Shown piece after piece: positions 1 to 12,262 of a stretch of DNA of 64,000 bases. The position numbers and the translations under genes were made by a program. The notes under the pieces are model-generated. The model made no database searches, was not told where the DNA came from, and saw only the letters and a program-made list of their open reading frames with translations. Source of the DNA: Haemaphysalis longicornis. Lineage: Eukaryota > Arthropoda > Arachnida > Ixodida > Ixodidae. How positions within the stretch are numbered: position 1 is the first letter of the stretch; each line of letters opens with the position of its first letter. The DNA lies in assembly GCA_013339765.2 (NCBI GenBank), contig CM023453.1, positions 91,791,767-91,855,766 on the forward strand. Reading direction: 5' to 3'.

Positions 1-3000
1 GGCCATGGTTGGTTGGAGGTGATTAGCCCCTTGCGCTGTGATGAAAAACGTGCTCCTGCCGCCACGCACGCAGACTGTTCCGTGGTGCGTGGCTTGGGTT
101 CTAAATTGCGTGCCGTGCCGCTGACGGTGGTGATGATGGGCTCATGAAAGAAGCCGGTGGTTACACAGCTAGGAAGTAATATTGTGTTACATGGCGAAAG
201 CGTGGTTCACAAAAAATTCACAATCAGGTGTTGTAGGAGGAGAATTTCTTGCATTTTAGCTCCCTTTTCGGGACTTTATGTCTTGCCTTGGTTAATTTGT
301 CTCGTCCGTCTTGGTTTATGAAGTATCAGATTGGCCGGTAACCTTTGTGCGATGTTTGATTTTTCGTTTTTGTCGTATAATCGCTGTCACTGCTTCTTAC
401 GCCATCGTCATACTGCACACGTGTCATGACAAATAGCCGCGTAAGACGAGCTGAGGCCACATCGCATGCACTAAACAGCAACAAACATCCTGAGAAAAAA
501 ACTCTCCAAGGCTTGAATCCTTCGCAACGTTTTGTGCATGGGCTCCAGTTTTACTGAGCCTAGCTTTAACCTGGTGCTCAAACACGTGTTACAGCAAACA
601 AATTAACACCCATAAATGCAGCGCAGAATACAGCGATTTAGCACTATTTGAGTACAAACAGGTCCCGAACAAAAGGATTGGCTGAGGAGCACCGAACAAA
701 TATCTAAAAACAGCCTGTTTGCCTAGGCGGGTTAACCAAGATGACGCTTCCACTGCGTTGCCGCAATCATCGCTAGAAAAGGGCCGATAGACTGTTCCGC
801 GGATTGTACTGGCTTGTTTCTTGCCACTCATAATCGTATATTAGCTACGTAAACAGAAAAAACTGCAGCCTACACAGTCTGTATACAGCAATGAACTGAG
901 TTTTGTTGCGCATTGCATAACATACACCACTCGGTACGGGATTAAGTGTGTGTGAAGGCTGTTAGTAAGAATATTTTCTTCAAGTTATCTAGTACATTAT
1001 ATTCTGGGTTAAAAGCTTTAACGAACTGAACTGACGCTCTCGCCCACCCCCTCTACACAAATTGTTTCTGCTTATTAGAGCTCTTCAATTATTCGATAAT
1101 GTCGTTCTGGCCTTTTATCATCTATAGCAGCATATTGAGGGTTTCAACCACACAAGACAGAACCCAGCAAAAAAACGGCACAGACAGGGCGATACATTTA
1201 TTTTCTTCTATTGATATGATTTGCGAGATGGCCGAGGTGAGAAGAGATCAGGGCTTTCTTACAGGCTAGGGCTGAAACTGCGGGAATCACAAAAGTTTGG
1301 TGTCTAAAATGCACTGCAACACCCATTGTATTTAGAGGCATGATTTTGAAAAACTGCAGACGGAATGCTTCCCGAATTGCATCTTCAGTCTGTTTGGATG
1401 CACCAGAAACCGTTAAGCTGAACGTTACGGTGCAGTTCAAACGGAAGACAAAGTCCATTACCTCTTACTTTATTTTTGCATAGCTTGGCGACGCAGTTGT
1501 ACTGTTTGCTTTTACAATTCTGAACTCAAAGTTGGAGATTTGGCTCTGTATCTAGGTTATTTGTAAACGCCGCCATCATTTGTTGAACTTCCCATGGCCA
1601 TTATACGTCTTAGGCAGCAGCAGCAAGTGATGCTTTTTTTTTTCAAAATGCATTGCCTTACACTAAACGGGACATGATGAGAATCGGTCCAGTTTTTTCG
1701 AATCAAGGGTTGTGAACTGGATTAGTGACGCACGTTGAACTTGCTGAACAACCAGGCCAAGAGGGGAAATAAACAATGGCGCTCAATAAAAAGAAGACAT
1801 TTCTCGGCTTTTCAAGTTTCATACTTCTGGTTTTGTAATGTCACAAAGTATACGTGGAAATTAAGCGGCAGCTGGCCATAAAAAGCTAGCAATGTTTTGC
1901 TTGTGAGAAATTAACAGCGCCAAAGAATATGAACGAGAGTTGTTGCAAAGCCCGAGGATTATGTCGCACTTGTCTGCTGTGAGAGTATGACGAGGCATGA
2001 TGAGTCTGTTTCTCCTGCCGCTTCTTTGGCCTCTCTACATCCCTGAAAGTAAAGCAGCGAAGATGATGGCGCTCATTCTTTCATGTTTTGAGTTATTAAA
2101 GACTCAGTCCATCTTCATTTATTGTAAGGCGGTAGCTTTGATGACTATGACAATTACTACGATAGAAATTACACTTCGGCGCTTTTTTTAAACCTGAACT
2201 TCGAAACTAGACAGCGATAATCTTGTGCGATTGTTCGTAATACCCTGTTTGGTTTTTCCGGTTGGATAGGTATCTTAAACTACTACTGTGGTCACTTTTT
2301 GACATTTTTAATTTGTTCTGTTAGTGAATATAGAAAAACGGAGGGAAGGCAAAAGGTGACTTGCCTGACTAAGGCCTTCCCTTCTATCACAGTTGGCACG
2401 CAGGTACAAGTGTACCTGCAAAGGCGGAGCTTCAGAGCTGCTGCAAGTTGGTATTTATGCATGTTACAAAAGAACACAGACTAAAATATACACAGAAGAA
2501 AAAAACACAGGATGAGTGCTGCAAATACACGACTATCACTTTAATGCTTGTATAAAGTGGTAACCACATACAGCGACGACGACAAGCGCCGAAAAAAGCT
2601 AAACTCAATAGATACAACAAACAGATAGTGTGGGTGACAGCAACAAGATAGAAAAAATAATACACTTGCACCCATAGGTTCTGTCGTCGTCGCTGCTGCT
2701 CGCTTGTGAGCTGTTCCTAGCTGGAATAAATGTTACACACATGCTGGCAGCATGTGTACAAATTTTTTCGCTTCTTGCTCTCGCCCACACTCTCTATTTG
2801 CTGTACTGTATTTGCTGTATTTGCTATTTTTGCTGTATGAGCTGTATTGTTTGGTGACGTTTTTTTTGGTAGCTCCTCGCCCTCGCTGCGTGTGGTTACC
2901 TCTTAAAATTGCCACAGAAACCAAAAATTAGGCTGCACTCAAAACTTTCATTACAGCAGTGTTCGACTGTTACAACCAGACGTCAGACACAGTAGGAAAG

Positions 3001-3500
3001 TATTTGTCTGGCGTTGTACGTGGTAAGTAAAGCAGTCATTCTGTATACAAATGAGCTACTCTAAGCAGTTAAAAAGCTCAAAACAGAAGCTCAGCACTCA
3101 GTTTTACTTTTATGGGCTTATTTCCAGCAGGTTTAAAAGCAGCAGTAGAAGGAGAAACATTCACAGCAAAAAGAAGTTATCTAATTGTTCGGGTTTGCAA
3201 CTCTGTTGATACTCCCCATAAACGTGTCGGAAGACCTGTACTTTGAAACACTGTTTCAGGGACCTTTCAAATCACATGTCAATGACAGCCAACTTGAACA
3301 TGTTTCCTTTCTCTTTTTGTCACTCCCTGGTTTGTCTGTCTAAGGAGTTATGTAATGGTTTCTTAAAGCTAATTTTTATTCTCAATTCTGGTGAGGGTTG
3401 TTCGGATAGAAAAGTGGGCGACTTGCTGCACAACTGAAAGCAAACCAGGGTCAGCCCAAAAGACCATGGAACGACTAATAATATGAGTATCACTCAGGGA
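1..3500. other. no gene recognised
   Basis: Only short open frames are present, none with a motif I recognise, and no splice-bounded exon could be argued for. Base composition is near average with local A/T runs. A small palindrome (CAGGTAC-AAGT-GTACCTG, about 2401-2418) is the only structure noted. This is probably intergenic or intronic sequence. Confidence 0.5.
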
Positions 3501-3529
3501 AACTAAGCGAGCCTCCTGAATTAGGGAAA

Positions 3530-3810
3530 AAAAACCGTGTAGATGATATCATAGCTGAAACAAAGAATAAAGAATGGGCTTATGCTGGCCATGTAGTTAG
3601 GCGAAATGGAAACATCTGTACCACCAGATTAACAGAGTTGATACCAAGAGATGGGACTGGAAGACGTATACGGGGAGGACCAATAACTCGATTAAGGGCC
3701 GAAAAACGATAACTGGGGGTAAAGAATGGACTCGAATAGCGCAGGACAGGAGTAGTTGTATGTGAATGTATTAGGCCTTCTTCGTCCTAGAATGGTCCTA
3801 CTAGGTTGTT
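3530..3810 (+). mobile_element. LINE ORF2 C-terminal remnant
   Basis: The frame ending at the TAA near 3710-3712 reads like the C-terminal tail of a tick non-LTR retrotransposon, with stretches such as WAYAGHVVRRNGN and TTRLTELIPRDGTGRR. After a frameshift, the next 90 bases give EWTRIAQDRSS and AFFVLEW, interrupted by stops. That corresponds to the W-x-x-[VI]AQDR ... AF-x-LQW ending also seen at 21.4 kb and, on the other strand, at 48.5 kb. Frameshift and stops show it is dead. The family assignment is by pattern recognition. Confidence 0.6.
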
Positions 3811-4341
3811 GTCGTTCTGGCTGTAGGCTTTTTGCTTGCTCCTTAACTTCGTAACTGCAGTCCACAGGCCATGAAATATGTACTGTTTTATTGTGTGCTA
3901 TCATACGTACAGATTATACTTATGTATGAGAGAACGGGGTTGCGATGTATTTTATCGCCTGATAAGTTCCTATTCTGCCTATAGCCGTATCAGTGCATAC
4001 CAACCTAACGTTGCGAACATATGCCATTCTAGAGACAGGAAATCCGCCATACCAAAAGCCTCAACAAGTCCCATGGATTCCAGGTCTGCGGTACGAAGCT
4101 GCTAGAGAATACAACAGGAAACCGCGACGAAAGCAATATGTCATTGCAGTACCTCAAAGGGACAAAGCAACCTCTCAACCTTTAAATTCAGGTACAAAGA
4201 TAGCGAGAATGTGGGTCTAATTTGATGAATACCGATTTCAACACCTCATAAATTTTCTTAAGGCAAATCTTTTACTGCAATAAATGCCAGGGCAGCAAGC
4301 TGTCTAGTCGGCCTAGCTGGCGTCCTATCGAGATGACGAAA

Positions 4342-4460
4342 CGGGCCCGGGCTGACCGAAAGCCTGGGCCCAGACCGGCCTGCGGGCCAGGCCGCGGCCC
4401 GAAACGTATATCGGCGCGCCTGGGCTCAATACCATTGGCCCTGGGGGGGACGGGTTTGAA
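4342..4460. repeat. GC-rich imperfect inverted-repeat tract
   Basis: A short island of GGGCCCGGG / CCTGGGCCC-like words sits in otherwise ordinary DNA. The arms at 4343-4351 and 4363-4371 are near-complementary, and GGCC-type words continue to about 4400. It looks like a relic of a GC-rich simple repeat. No coding or promoter role is claimed. Confidence 0.4.
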
Positions 4461-5339
4461 GTCGAAGGCTGAGTCGTTAGTATAGCTACTAGTATTGCAG
4501 CATAACAATATTTCCAACGTGAAGTGTGGAAAATAGCATTAAAAAAATGTCACGAGTATCAGTTTACTTCCACGCGCTTGTTGATGTTGTGCGCATCATT
4601 CTGACTGCAGTTCTAATGTAACCTTCGCTTAAATAAACTATATAATTAGGAAAAAGGGCATGGCCATGTGACCCATTCACTAGCTCATTTCCCGCAACAG
4701 GACATATGATGTCATACCAGCCAGCTCTGCGATTGGCGGAGGTCGGCAGAAGCAAACGCAAATTAGGCAGAGCTTATAAGCTAGCCGAACGACCTATTTG
4801 CGCTTAAATTTACGGCACATTCTTTTCATATCAGTAAGAATGGTGGGACAAACAGTGCAAGTTACGAAAACGCACGTAAACATAGAAGTACCGATGCGTA
4901 CTGCTGTTTCTACTGCACGCACTGTGCTTTGTTCAGATGCACAGCACTGCGGGGCTTTGGGGTTGCCTCAGACGACACTGGCCGATTGACGCAAGCGACG
5001 GTGTATTAGGTGACCATATTTGTCGAGCGAGCACTATGTTTCACGAAATGATTATTTTCTCCAACAAAAACAAGGCCAGGTTTAAATACGGTCACAAACA
5101 AACCAAAGGCAGAAGGCGGCTTGATGGTGATGATGATTAGAGGCCGTCTCTTTGTATCGGGACGTCGGTTGTTACCAACCGACTTGCCTGCATTATCTAC
5201 TTTTTGCCCTACCCTTAACTAACCTATGGGTTAGCCCTTCCCCCCCCCCTTCTTCGGTTTTAAACTCGCATCGCTCCCCCCCCCCCTTCCTGCCCTTGCA
5301 CACCTGTTTACCCCCCTTCTGTTATACACTTTAATTCGG

Positions 5340-7340
5340 TATATTACTCTTTGTACGTCTCTCCCTCTTCCCTACTTTTCTTCCACCACCATTCCAGCTG
5401 CCTCTTCGTCTCCTCTATGGCCGTGAAGTTGAGGCTCCCTATAACATATGTCAAAGCCTCCGTCAACGTCGCTTCCCCATCGTCCCACCGCGGTCGCATC
5501 TCTGTGCAGTCTATGACAATGCACTCTACCGTTTCCCGATCCCTGCCACAGCATACACAAGTTTCGTCCTGTTGCTTGTAGTTGGCCGTGTATGCCCGTG
5601 TTCTCAGGCATCTCGCCCATGCTTCAAAGAGCAATGCACTGCCTCGCGTATTGCCATAGAAACCTTCCTTCCTGATTTCTAGTTTCTCTGTTCTAGAAGT
5701 CTCCAGGGTTTTTTTTTTTTCACCTCCATACTCTGCAACCAATTCGTCGTCTTTGTTGCTTTAACCTGTTTTTAACTGTTCTGTATACCCCACCTTCCCC
5801 TACCGAATTTCCGTACCGCTTGGTCAGCTGTCTGGTCCACCGCCTCCACCGCGTGTCCATGCTCTTCCTGTACAGGTACCTAAACACTTTCGCGGCCAAT
5901 TTTTCCTCCCCAGTGCCACGCAGTCTCTCCTTAAATTTTATTCTCCTTTGTGCCTTCCTTGCCTCAAAGGACTACCAGCCCATATCCCCCTGTACCACTT
6001 CATTCGTAGTTTTGCTATGGGCCCCTTGGGCCAGCCTGCCTACCGCCCTCTGATTTACATCCAATCCCGCTTGGGTCTCTGACTTCAAGCATATAACCGC
6101 ATTCCTGAAACTCAATCCTGGTACCATGACCTTACAGTGCCCTCTGTTTCATTATTGCTGCGTTCCGTCTTCCTTTTGTTTTAAGGGGGGCCTCGTGCGA
6201 ATGCGTGTAATCTGCGTCGTCATTAAGCCCTACTCCTAAATATTTTTTCTCCTTTACTAGTGGTATTTCAACTTGTTGAACTCATACCGATTTGTGGTCC
6301 GTGTCGTCGTTGGAGACCATGAGCCCTGGTTTTTCTCTGCCCAAGGTGAGTTGCTTCCTCTCCGCATATATCCATCAGGCCCTGCATACCTTTGCGGTTA
6401 TCCGCCATCAACAATATGTCGTCTGCATACATTATTCCTCGGATTCACTGTTCCATCACCTGTCCGTGTATAAGGTATGATAAATCGAAACCCAGCCTAC
6501 TGCCCTCTAGCTTCCTTTTTAAATCCGCCATGTAGATCATGAACAGCAGTGGAGAGAGAGGACATCCTTGTTTCAAACCCTTGTAGGTGTATATAGGCGT
6601 ATTGTATGTTATTTCCTGCCACACTATTTGCACTTGGTTCTCCCGGCATAGCTCCCTGAGTAAGTTAATGAATTCTTCCCCTACTCCCTCGTTCTCCAGA
6701 ATACTCCATAGCCACACCCTGTCCAGATTATCGTAAGCCGCTTTAATATACAGAAAGGCGAACCACATACCTGCATCTTCGCCACCGCTGTGCAATGGCT
6801 TACTACAAATAGATTGTCATCTAGTCTTCTGTTTTCGAAACCCATTTTAAAGTTGCCCTAGCACTCTATTCTCTACTACCCACTGCTGTAGTTCAAATTT
6901 CACTGCCTTCATTGCCAACCTATATAGCACCGACGTGATGGTGACTAGCCTATACGAGCTCGGCTTAGCCTTGTCTGCTTTGCCCTTATAGATTCAGCTC
7001 ATCGTGCTTGTATGCCACGTGTCGGGTATTTCCTTCTCTTATATGCCTGTGGTAAAGGGTTGCAGTAGCCTTCCCTTGCTCTTTGGTACTAACTGGTTGA
7101 TCAACTCCATCGGCATCCCATCCATGCCTACTGCGGTATTTTTGTGGACCTTTCCATCTGCTTTTACCCACTTGAGCTTGTGCCCTCCTATCTCCAGACT
7201 TCTCGGCCGCCCCTTCGTTTCGACCGCCCCTTTTTCACCTCACATTGGAGTTAAGCTCAATGTGCATAGTTTTTTCCACCTTCCCTTATGTCTGCCTAAC
7301 GTAACGTGTACCCATTTGTCTTTTTCTGCATGGATGTTGA
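5340..7340 (-). mobile_element. Decayed LINE with reverse transcriptase (ORF2)
   Basis: Minus-strand pieces line up in the order expected of a non-LTR retrotransposon ORF2. The finger/palm part (about 6445-6795) reads FAFLYIKAAYDNLDRVW, then GLKQGCPLSPLLFMIYM. The catalytic YADD follows at 6418-6429 in another frame. A C-terminal Cys-rich segment (about 5344-5742) contains CVCCGRDRETVECIVIDC, like the zinc-knuckle after the RT domain. Palm motif A is normally D-I-K-x-A-Y-D, but here the first Asp is Tyr, so catalysis would be lost even without the frameshifts. Weaker similarity continues upstream to about 7.3 kb. RTE/CR1-like placement is my guess; a protein-domain search would settle it. Confidence 0.75.
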
Positions 7341-7857
7341 ATAGCTCGCAACAGATGAAAGATAAACATAACAAAAAATCAAAGCCAGCTTACACAACGA
7401 CGCAAGCCTTATGTTGCAGCAGAGCTGGGTTCATCTCACTAAGCTAAACTCTACGAGCGCTAACAAGTCGCTGGGAACGCTTTACTCTGTGCTATATTGC
7501 GCTCGTCAGCAGAAGACCAAATAAAATGCAAAGTAAAGTAGAATGAGTGCTTCATTTGTATAGTGCCCTGTTACGTCTTCATATACTTAATCTTCCGCCA
7601 CACCAAAGTCTTCGTCGACCGCTTCCTCACCGTTGAAGACCTACACTACTTTTTTTTCTTTTCCTTCTGGGTGATTGCATTCTCGCCAGTCAGCGCTGCG
7701 CGCTTCCTGATAAGCCGGTTTTTCTTCGGGAGTCCGAATATCCTTTGGTACCTCTATTGTTATTGTGCGTGGCGCAGATTGAAGGAGAGTTCTGCAGCAG
7801 CCACCACCACAGCGGCTCCGAGTTCAATGAGCTCAGGCGGTTACCCTTAGCAACGTG

Positions 7858-7950
7858 GAGCGAGTGACGTCAGGAGCAAACAGTCGTTTTGTCGGCGACG
7901 CTGTTTGCTCAATCGCTCGTGAAGAAAGAGCATTATACGCTCTTTCTTCA
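7858..7950. repeat. two adjacent perfect hairpins
   Basis: The first hairpin pairs GAGCAAACAG with CTGTTTGCTC around a 17-base loop, with a flanking GAGCGA / TCGCTC pair. The second pairs TGAAGAAAGAGC (7920-7931) with GCTCTTTCTTCA (7939-7950) around a 7-base loop. Both are exact in the arms. They could be a transposon terminus or a structured RNA; the sequence does not decide. Confidence 0.5.
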
Positions 7951-8082
7951 TTCAGATGCTTAAGTTTCTAATTTGCAGTTTTCTGTGGCGGGCGCATTAG
8001 CCCTCTTTACGCCTGCTTCCTGGCGAATCCCCTACGTGGGTGCGTTTCGCCGGGCGCTCTCCCTAGCCGCACCCCCAGAGAG

Positions 8083-8260
8083 AGAGAACAAACTTTATTG
8101 AGCATTGCTAGAGCCGCTTAGGCGATTGATGGGGTGGTGTCCTCTTCTCGGCCCCATTTGTTTCCAGGTACTCCTGTCTTCTGGTGATCAGCGCGATCTG
8201 TTCTTACAGGGCAGGGCTGGACAACAAGGTCTCCCATCGCTCAGGGTACGTGCACTCGAC
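8083..8260 (-). mobile_element. LINE 3' end (ORF2 C-terminus and tail)
   Basis: On the minus strand a frame reads ECTYPERWETLLSSPAL, stop, EQIALITRRQEYLE and ends with TAG. It is followed by CAATAAAG and a GAGA-type tail (CTCTCTC on the plus strand becomes GAGAGAG here). This is the usual layout of a 5'-truncated tick LINE tail. One internal stop marks it as dead. Sequence up to about 8500 on the same strand may belong to it but is not recognisable. Confidence 0.6.
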
Positions 8261-8592
8261 ATTTTCTTGGTGTTTCTTCTGAGTATGGACGGCGCAACCA
8301 AGAGCCTAAACTGCTCTGCTTATAAAATAACCACCTTCACAGCTTTAGTGGAGACTTTTAGGCGTGCTGCTCTTTTTTCAAGTTCAGGAATCTTGCATTA
8401 CATACTTCAAAGCACTCTCATGGTGTTTCTGCAAACGAAACTCCTCAAACATTATAGGTCTTCTTTTGCGCCCTTCATAGGTTTCCACTTTTGATAGGCC
8501 ACACTTCTGACCCTTCACACACGCAAACGAGGCGACCTTTCCGTCCCAAGGAGCATAGTGCACGAGTGCGTGCCACTGAATGCGTATTGTAG

Positions 8593-9958
8593 CTAATCAC
8601 ACAGGTTCAGCACGGCGTACTTCGGCGTATTGCTTTCGACAGAGAAGGAGGTGTCATGGATCGCTGAGTCCCACAATAAAGGAACTTCATCTGCTTTACC
8701 AGGTCCCGTTAGTGTTTTCGGGAAAGGCTCGTGCACGAAATCCAAAATTTTTTGAAGATGCCCAAAGCGCATACCATCACAGCGTGAAAAACTTGTGACA
8801 AACAGATCAGGTTGAGGACCACAGCGAGTGTTTCCTTTGGGAGATACGTCGGAGACATCTACGACGTTCCCCAACTGAAGGACGGTCTCCACAGCGTCCT
8901 CCTGGAGTCGTACCTCCCCCCGAACCGGCCTAGATAACTTGCAGAGGATTTGAAGTATCATGTGGTCCCCGCGCGCACCCTGGATGCATAGGCTCTGAAG
9001 GTTCTCAAAGGCGGAAAGTGTCCCTAGTGTGGCGTTATTCATCCTCTTGATGTTTATCGTGAGGTGCTGCATTGACATCCGGCACTTTTTAAACGCAACA
9101 TCGAGTTCAGCTTTTCCATGTACCCCCCCAGCAATATGTCTTAGCATTCGAGAGAAGTCGGAATGAGAAAACTCGGGTTAAACCGATTCGACTCCCAGTA
9201 GCCTTTCAGCTTCAGCCTCTACAACTGTGCAGACCGCTGAAGAGCCTGCGCAGTAAGGATTCCTTCAACATTCCAGCAAGAATGCACCTTCAGAGACTCG
9301 AGACTGGGACATTTTGACAACTCCAGCAGTGCAGTCTTAATAAGTTCCGTCATGAATAGGCAGGTGAGGTATTGCAGGCGAGTGAGGATGTTCCAGGTGG
9401 TGCTTTTTAGAACGCAGGTCGCGTTTCTTCAGCTCCTCCAGTCTAGGGCAGCTGAGGCAAACCTGACGGAATGCGCTGCCACCCACTTTTATCTTGTAGA
9501 CGTTAATAGTGATTTCAGGCAGGGTAACACCTCCAGGACCGCGACTTGGTTTCCCAAGAGCACCTCCCTCGCTTGAAGACCCACTGTTGCGAGAGACTAG
9601 CAGCTTCGCAAGATTCGCGGCATGGCGGGGTGCTCAAATGAAATGTTCTGGATCACAAGCTCGTTCAGGAGCCCGAAATGGTGCGAAGTGTTCGCGACTG
9701 CATCCAGGTCGACGACGCAATCGTAGATGTCGAGATTACTGAGCAAGCAGGCCCGGTCAAGAATGCCCGTGATTTCCTCCGGCGCTGATGGGTGCCCCCG
9801 ACGTGATTGTGACCTCGGCCCACAGCAGAGGATCGCAAGCCACCTGCGTCCAACCATAGGACACTTGTGAAATTACTGGCAGATAGCGCTGTTGAAATAA
9901 GAGAATATCTTAAGACCAGTTCGTTTGGGAGGTTACAAAATTCTATGCCGATGTCCAC
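8593..9958 (-). pseudogene. Leucine-rich-repeat protein pseudogene
   Basis: Minus-strand frames carry repeated LRR-like stretches in a consistent order: FGLLNELVIQNISFE (near 9660), VCLSCPRLEELKK (near 9430), LTRLQYLTCLFM and LLELSKCPSLESLKVHSC (9270-9400), and LSAFENLQSLCIQGA (near 8990). The spacing suits an RNI/F-box-type LRR protein, but I see no F-box. The frame is broken at least three times: a one-base shift near 9615, another near 9415, a change of frame and a stop near 9230, and a TAA near 9180. No introns are needed, so it may be a retrocopy or a decayed single-exon gene. The last open frame runs 9147-8593. An alternative is a real gene with assembly indels; transcript data would tell. 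Confidence 0.6.
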
Positions 9959-10559
9959 AGACTAAAAGTTACTTTTTCTTTGCCTTTACCTTTAACGCAA
10001 TCTCTATAGAGTGCCTCTGACGGCACTCCAGGTCAGCGCTACAGCCTTGGCACAGTGCCGTCAAGCGATATTCTATTTTCTAATAATGGGCTGGCACAGG
10101 CTAGAGCGCCTGTCATTGTGGAGTATAAGTTCCGTTTCAGCACCTTGTTACTAAGGGTAATGGTTCGAGAATCTTTAGTTTTAATTATAATTTTGATGGC
10201 TTTGGCTAGTTATCGAAGTTTTATGCGACTTATTTCTGTTTGTTAGGCTATTTTAGGATGGTTTACGTTAAGTTACGTTAATAGACAGCCAAGTAGTGTC
10301 CGACACAACATTTTTTCGTCAAAACGGCGGTGGACGTCGCTTTACTGGAGTGCTTATAGTACCGCCAAACGGCACTCCAGACACACCCTACCATTTAACG
10401 CATTCTCTTTCTTTGGTGATGGCCTTTTAAGGTGGCGCATACCCACCTAGGGGGCTGGCACAGAAAATATTTTTGTTTACGGAAACCAATCATATAAGGC
10501 AAAATAGTGGAGAGAAAGAAAGGACTTAGTCTGTAAGCTCAAGAGAGAGAAAAACTAAG

Positions 10560-11190
10560 AAGGAAAGAGGAGGGAAAAAACGAGATAAAAGTCAATCGGA
10601 TCGGGATGTTTTTTGCACGACAAACGAGCCGTCTCCGAAATGAAAGACTGGATTGCGTGGCACACATCTTTGCGGCAGTCCCCAGCTTTGTACCCCCAAA
10701 CGACGAAAGCACTGAAAGAATCAATGGCAGTTCTAGGCGTCACAGGGCGTCACCAGCGCCCTTCTTCGATTGTTAGAAAGTCGGCAGCAAAAAGAAAGAA
10801 ATGTTCACCAGATGTAATTTCGTGTCAAGAGTGGCACAAGGGTGAGGTTGTCAGATCTGCCCAAATATAGGTACCGATTAAGTGGAGGGACATCACAAAG
10901 AAACGAAGTCAGCGATACTTTGCACGAGTGAGTGTGGCAGAGGTTTCTTTTCCAGCGGTACCTGAGATGTTAGAGTTCAGGAGAAGTGTGCAGCCCGTAA
11001 CAGAAACGTGTTGGCCAACAGGTATTGGCGACAACGGGCCAGCAACACGCAAGCGAACGGGGAAGCACCTTTACAATTGGTAAAGCCAAAGCCATTTTTG
11101 CTAACGTATCAGCGGCCTCATTATGTGCTAACCCACAGTGCCCAGGCAGCCGCCGAACTTCATTTTAATTTCATCGGCTTTGTTTTCGTC
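10560..11190 (-). mobile_element. LINE RNase H and C-terminal remnant
   Basis: On the minus strand around 11070-11165 the frame reads LPGHCGLAHNEAADTLAK, the RNase H signature (GH-x-G-x-x-x-N-E-x-A-D) found in R1/I/Jockey-like retrotransposons. The same strand continues, after a stop, with a long tail (for example RYRWKRNLCH, PPLNRYLYLGRSD, RNPVFHFGDGS). This resembles the post-RNase H region of such elements and ends near 10560. Several stops interrupt it. No RT domain is present, so this is a 5'-truncated insertion. Confidence 0.7.
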
Positions 11191-11599
11191 TAACGAAGTT
11201 TTTAAGGCCGTGATTAAATATCATGTATCTTCAACTCAAGATTTCAAAAAAAGTAGCGAAGAAAAGCCAGTTACGACTGCTAAAGGAATATTGATTTGAA
11301 GGGATTTCAAAAAGCGACAAAGGGCGAGGTTTCATAGTGGCTTACTGCCTGTTGGGAATGGCATAATAATAAAAAAAACTTGCAGGAAACACCATACAGT
11401 TTTTGATAAAATGAGAACACGAAAGCGTTTCGTTTGGCTAACTCTGTCGACGAGCCTTCTGCCGATGTCGACTATAGCCTACACTTTCGACACCAGACTC
11501 ACTGCAGCCATAGTTGTTGCAGACTCGCACTGCCTATTCTGTGTACCAAACGACTATATAATGCCCAGAGTTATTTTGTGGTACACACTACAGGGTTAT

Positions 11600-12080
11600 G
11601 TTCCGTTTCGAGCTACTGCTAAAAGTGCTCCGCTCATCGGCATCCATGCGCAAAAAAAAAGATTCTGCCAGTAATACCCTGGCTACAGAAAAAAGGACTA
11701 TATGTACACCCATGGACACTTAACTGCCGCTTATGTAACAAACTTGAAACAATTGCGCACATCTTTGTGGACTGTTGGAATGCGGTGTTACACTGGGACA
11801 TCCCCCAAGGAACCTTGAAAAAAGAGCTGCCATTAACGCCGTATGGCATTCGCTTTTTGCCAGTAAACAATGACTGGGGCGTGCCCTATGATATGTTTAT
11901 GCACTTAGTCTGCATTCTGTGCGGAAACATGTCACGGCAGTTCAAAATGCCGATGAAGATGCTCGCACAGGGCGAGAGTGCTTCGTTGAAAGTGTTGCTT
12001 TTATAAGAGAAGCGTAAAAGCAATTCCCGAAGAACCATTGAGATGTATTAGTGCAGTTTAAGAAGTTTTAAGCTACCCTG
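11600..12080 (+). mobile_element. LINE ORF2 C-terminal zinc-knuckle remnant
   Basis: From about 11660 the plus strand is open through to a stop at 12006. It contains NCRLCNKLETIAHIFVDC, a C-x2-C-x6-H-x4-C zinc-knuckle like that following the reverse transcriptase in many LINEs (zf-RVT). Next come HWDIPQGTLKKELPLTPYG and PVNNDWGVPYDMFM. Upstream frames (11411-11674) are shifted and only weakly similar. There is no RT domain, so this is a truncated, inactive copy. Confidence 0.7.
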
Positions 12081-12162
12081 TTCAGCCGGCTGGAGGCTGG
12101 AGCTTTTGTGTACTGTACAGTGCGTTTTGGATGTCACCAAGCAGGCGCTAACGAAAAGAAAT

Positions 12163-12262
12163 GCAGCCGTGGCGCAGAGGTAGAATATTGGGTTTCGGCT
12201 GTAACGGCCTGGTTTCGAGTCCCAGCCTTTGTGTAGTTTTCTGAGTGATTTTTTTTTTTTTT
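12163..12262 (+). mobile_element. tRNA-derived SINE
   Basis: The segment from 12163 carries an A-box-like GTGGCGCAGAGGTAGAAT and, about 35 bases on, a B-box-like GGTTTCGAGTCCC, then a short tail ending in a run of T. This is the polymerase III promoter arrangement of a tRNA-headed SINE. The cloverleaf is imperfect, so it is not called as a tRNA gene. Confidence 0.6.

Noticed and set aside
12163..12235. tRNA gene
   Set aside because: A- and B-boxes are present, but the acceptor stem does not pair and a T-rich SINE tail follows.
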